A DNA stretch of 6,481 bases from Lachnospiraceae bacterium (GTDB lineage Bacteria; Bacillota; Clostridia; Lachnospirales; Lachnospiraceae): contig DPZM01000312.1 of NCBI GenBank assembly GCA_003535955.1, positions 1-6,481 on the forward strand. Direction: 5' to 3'. Each line of letters starts with the position of its first letter. Positions within the stretch are counted from its first letter, which is position 1. The notes beneath the pieces are model-generated. The model saw nothing but the letters and a program-made list of their open reading frames with translations. It was not told the DNA's origin and did no database searches. This document shows positions 4,008-6,481 of this stretch, piece by piece. The position numbers and the translations under genes were made by a program.

Positions 4008-6481
4008 TCACACCTGCTTACTATAAATATCCATTGCATCTTTCATTATATTAAGGTAATTATCAACCTGGCTGTCATCATAGAACAGATCATCATGGGT
4101 ATGTTCGGGAAAATCGATTATCTTAAAATTTGAAGCATACCTTGCAATAACTTCCAGATTCTTACGTTTTTCATCAATGGTCTTTTCGCGTTCCTGATAC
4201 TTAAGGGCATTCAACTGAATAACCGGTCCGTCATACTTTGGTATGGTCTTTACCGTACTGATCAGCCTTCCAACCATATTCAGCTTCTTCACCACCTCCC
4301 TGAGGGTTATGGTTCCTCCCGTGATATCATAAAGATTCTTCGGAAAATCCGTAATAGAATACTCTTTTCTACGCTTACCCAAAAGCATATCGGAAAAATC
4401 AGTATCTCCCATCAGAACAAATGGCTTATCACCATGTTCTTCAGCCCATGATGCCGCAAGTGTATATGCCACGTAGCCACCCCATGAAAATCCCATAAAA
4501 CCATCCACCTTTTTACATTCTTTTGGAAGATGATTCTCCAGAATCGTAAAATACATGTCGTTAACTTCATCATAGTCTGCGTCTTTAAAGAGCAGATCAT
4601 AATGACTGTCCGTCTGTTCAATAACAAAGATGTTGAAATGATCACTGATGGTCTTGAGCATCTTCAGCGTCCTTGCCACGGTTGCCACGCCATATATAAA
4701 CACAAGCATCGGTTTATCTTTATCATATTCGCCGTAATTCCAGAATACTCTCTGTTTACCGGCAATGAGCTTTCGTATGGTTCTGTAGCGCATCACATCC
4801 GTGACTCTGTATTTAAGCCCGTATTCCAGCAAATTGATTTTTGATACAAACATCATTGAGCTAAGGGATGTCATTCCCAGCTCAAACAGATCATCGGTTA
4901 CGCCAAAATCCATTCCGGGTAAAATCTCTTTGGCAATATCCAGTATATGAGTTTCAAGTGCCGTCTGAGGCTGCTCGCCTTTAATATCCACCAGATTCTC
5001 GGGAACCGGCATATGCCTTCTGTCGATCTTATTATTGGGCAGAACCGGCATTTTCTCAAGTCTCATGTAAATCTCGGGCTTCATATAATCCGGCAGAGAA
5101 GAAGCAGCCATAAAATCACGAAATCTGCTTTCATCGACAACCGTTCCGTTCTTTACCGTATAATACAGGATCAGATGTCTTCCTCCGTGCACATCAGATA
5201 CAAGGGCTACGGTTTCCTTAATACCTTCATGTTTACCGGCAACTACCTCTATCTCTCCAAGCTCGATCCTGTAGCCCCGAAGCTTAACCTGATTATCTAT
5301 CCTTCCAAGAAATTCCAGATATCCATCTTCATTGTATCTTACCAGATCGCCTGTGTGGTACATACGCTCACCCGGCAAATACGGACATTCCGTAAATACC
5401 TTTTTGGTCAGGTCATCCCTGTTATTATAGCCGATGCCAACCTGAATTCCGACAACACATAATTCACCGGCCACACCGGCAGGGAGCAGCTTTTCATTTT
5501 TATCAAGGATCAGGCATGTATTTCCGGGAATTGGGCGCCCGATAGGCACATTGTTATATGAAACCCCTGTTTCAAGCGGAAACCAGGTAACATCACCTGT
5601 ACATTCCGTAGGTCCGTACTGATTGAATATCTGTAAACCGGGTTTGCCGGTTACTCCGTACAGGGCCTCTCCGCCTGCGATTATAAAACGCATCGGAAGC
5701 TCGTATTCGGTCATCAGGGTCCTTGCAACCGATGTGGTGAATCCACCGCCCGTTATCCTGTTCCTGCGCATAAACCCGACGATCTCATCATAATCCCTTC
5801 TCTTGTCCTCACCAAGTATAAATACCGACGCACCTGCTTCAAGAGTCGGAAAATAATCCTCGATGTGGGCATCAAACGAAAATGACCTGTACGCAAGAAT
5901 CCGGTCACTGTTTTTTATTCCGACAAGATTTTTAATGGAAATTGAATAGTTTAAAAGAGATTTATGTGCTATCATAACCCCTTTGGGCTTCCCGGTAGAA
6001 CCCGATGTGTAAATCATATAAGCCTTACCCTCAGGATCGGCTCCGGGAAGTGTGTCCCGCTCATGATCATCCGGCCTTCCTTTTTTAATTACCGCCTCAA
6101 TCTCATCTTCGGTAAGAATGATCTTCGCTCCGGAGTCCTCTATCATGAAGTTGATCCTTTCCCCCGGATATGCCGGATCTATCGGCAAAAATGCACAGCC
6201 CGCCTTATGTATTGCAACAACCGCCGTGACATATTCTTTTACTCTGTCAAGCTCAACACCGATAAAGTCACCTTTAACGGCACCTTCGTCCAAAAGGTGA
6301 AGCGCAAGGATATTTGAAGCATTATCAAGCTCCCTGTAGGTATATGTTCCGTTGTCGGCACTTACTGCCAGGGAATCCGGAGAATTTTTTACGTTTTCAC
6401 TGAAATAATCAAGCCAGGTCTTTGACCGGTCTATAGGATATTCCTTTTCCGCGGATGACTCTGTTATTCTTTTTGCTTCCT
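4008..6481 (-). CDS. Non-ribosomal peptide synthetase, termination module A-PCP-TE (5' end outside window)
   Basis: At least 823 residues; the frame is open from 6479 with no ATG in the first 62 visible codons, so the true start lies beyond the window. Visible residues: adenylation domain about 20-495, with YTYREL (46-51), YTSGSTGKPKG (157-167), FDAHIEDY (202-209), NQYGPTE (286-292), HTGDL (375-379), GRIDNQVKLRGYRIELGEIE (392-411) and NNKIDRR with catalytic Lys484; carrier domain about 505-572, LGMTSL with phosphopantetheine Ser538; thioesterase about 590-823, GFSWGG with Ser665, then Asp692 and His795. All catalytic residues are present. The enzyme should activate an amino acid with ATP, load it on the carrier and release the product by hydrolysis or cyclisation. 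Aligned to GrsA by eye, the specificity residues read D-A-E-G-I-A-Q-G-D-K. The upstream residues (EAKRITESSAEKEYPIDRSK) resemble a linker, so a condensation domain may precede. The substrate is unknown. Confidence 0.95.
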   Translation of the reverse strand, partial: EAKRITESSAEKEYPIDRSKTWLDYFSENVKNSPDSLAVSADNGTYTYRELDNASNILALHLLDEGAVKGDFIGVELDRVKEYVTAVVAIHKAGCAFLPIDPAYPGERINFMIEDSGAKIILTEDEIEAVIKKGRPDDHERDTLPGADPEGKAYMIYTSGSTGKPKGVMIAHKSLLNYSISIKNLVGIKNSDRILAYRSFSFDAHIEDYFPTLEAGASVFILGEDKRRDYDEIVGFMRRNRITGGGFTTSVARTLMTEYELPMRFIIAGGEALYGVTGKPGLQIFNQYGPTECTGDVTWFPLETGVSYNNVPIGRPIPGNTCLILDKNEKLLPAGVAGELCVVGIQVGIGYNNRDDLTKKVFTECPYLPGERMYHTGDLVRYNEDGYLEFLGRIDNQVKLRGYRIELGEIEVVAGKHEGIKETVALVSDVHGGRHLILYYTVKNGTVVDESRFRDFMAASSLPDYMKPEIYMRLEKMPVLPNNKIDRRHMPVPENLVDIKGEQPQTALETHILDIAKEILPGMDFGVTDDLFELGMTSLSSMMFVSKINLLEYGLKYRVTDVMRYRTIRKLIAGKQRVFWNYGEYDKDKPMLVFIYGVATVARTLKMLKTISDHFNIFVIEQTDSHYDLLFKDADYDEVNDMYFTILENHLPKECKKVDGFMGFSWGGYVAYTLAASWAEEHGDKPFVLMGDTDFSDMLLGKRRKEYSITDFPKNLYDITGGTITLREVVKKLNMVGRLISTVKTIPKYDGPVIQLNALKYQEREKTIDEKRKNLEVIARYASNFKIIDFPEHTHDDLFYDDSQVDNYLNIMKDAMDIYSKQV

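Larger units (their letters stand above)
3868..4012 (-). repeat. Four TGTGAC octamers in mirrored order around the surface-gene promoter
   Basis: Reading the minus strand, the copies are TGTGACAT (4012-4005), TGTGACGG (4001-3994), TGTGACGG (3894-3887) and TGTGACAT (3875-3868). The upstream pair is spaced 11 bases start to start, close to one helical turn, and overlaps the NRPS stop codon. The downstream pair is spaced 19 bases and lies just after the predicted transcription start. All four have the same orientation. They look like binding sites for a DNA-binding regulator, such as a response regulator that reads direct repeats, but no regulator can be named. Confidence 0.5.

Noticed and set aside
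4947..5462. 171-codon open frame on the plus strand opposite the NRPS
   Set aside because: It is antisense to conserved adenylation-domain motifs, has no recognisable protein features and no good ribosome binding site.
6293..6293. TTG at 6293 as the start of the NRPS gene
   Set aside because: The same frame continues upstream to the window edge and encodes the expected beginning of the adenylation domain (TWLDYFSENV, YTYREL). Starting at 6293 would delete it.

Overview
The window reads as chromosomal DNA of a Gram-positive Clostridia-type bacterium, most likely Lachnospiraceae. The basis is the ylxM-ffh pair, strong AAGGAG/GGGAGG ribosome binding sites, TTGACA/TATAGT promoters, moderate G+C, and a surface protein of a style common in gut Lachnospiraceae (Ala/Glu-rich helix, Ig-like domains, InlB-B-like repeats, C-terminal membrane anchor). 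No sequence search was run, so the family placement is inference. All four genes lie on the minus strand, so transcription runs from high to low coordinates.

Layout in transcription order. (1) 6481 to 4008: the 3' part of a non-ribosomal peptide synthetase (NRPS) holding a complete adenylation domain, a peptidyl carrier domain and a terminal thioesterase. Its reading frame is still open at the window edge. (2) 4007 to 3817: a 191-bp regulatory interval with four copies of a TGTGAC octamer in mirrored order, a 16-bp dyad, a sigma-A-like promoter and a small leader hairpin beside the ribosome binding site. (3) 3816 to 700: a 1038-residue secreted, membrane-anchored surface protein. (4) 699 to 572: a short gap with a perfect 16-bp inverted repeat that looks like the terminator of the surface gene and also contains the -35 box of the next promoter. 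(5) 571 to 239: ylxM. (6) 238 to 1: the start of ffh, with no gap after the ylxM stop codon.

Functionally there are three units. The NRPS module would activate one amino acid, load it on its carrier domain and release the finished product through the thioesterase. The surface protein appears to have its own promoter and terminator, so there is no evidence that it belongs to the NRPS pathway. ylxM-ffh is the housekeeping signal recognition particle (SRP) unit; its link to the exported surface protein is only that secreted proteins need export machinery.

The most interesting points are the terminator with an embedded promoter box at 598-651, the mirrored TGTGAC octamers around the surface-gene promoter, the unusual domain order of the surface protein, and an NRPS termination module with an unfamiliar specificity code. 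I see no mobile element, CRISPR array, tRNA or rRNA, and nothing that amounts to a clearly new system.
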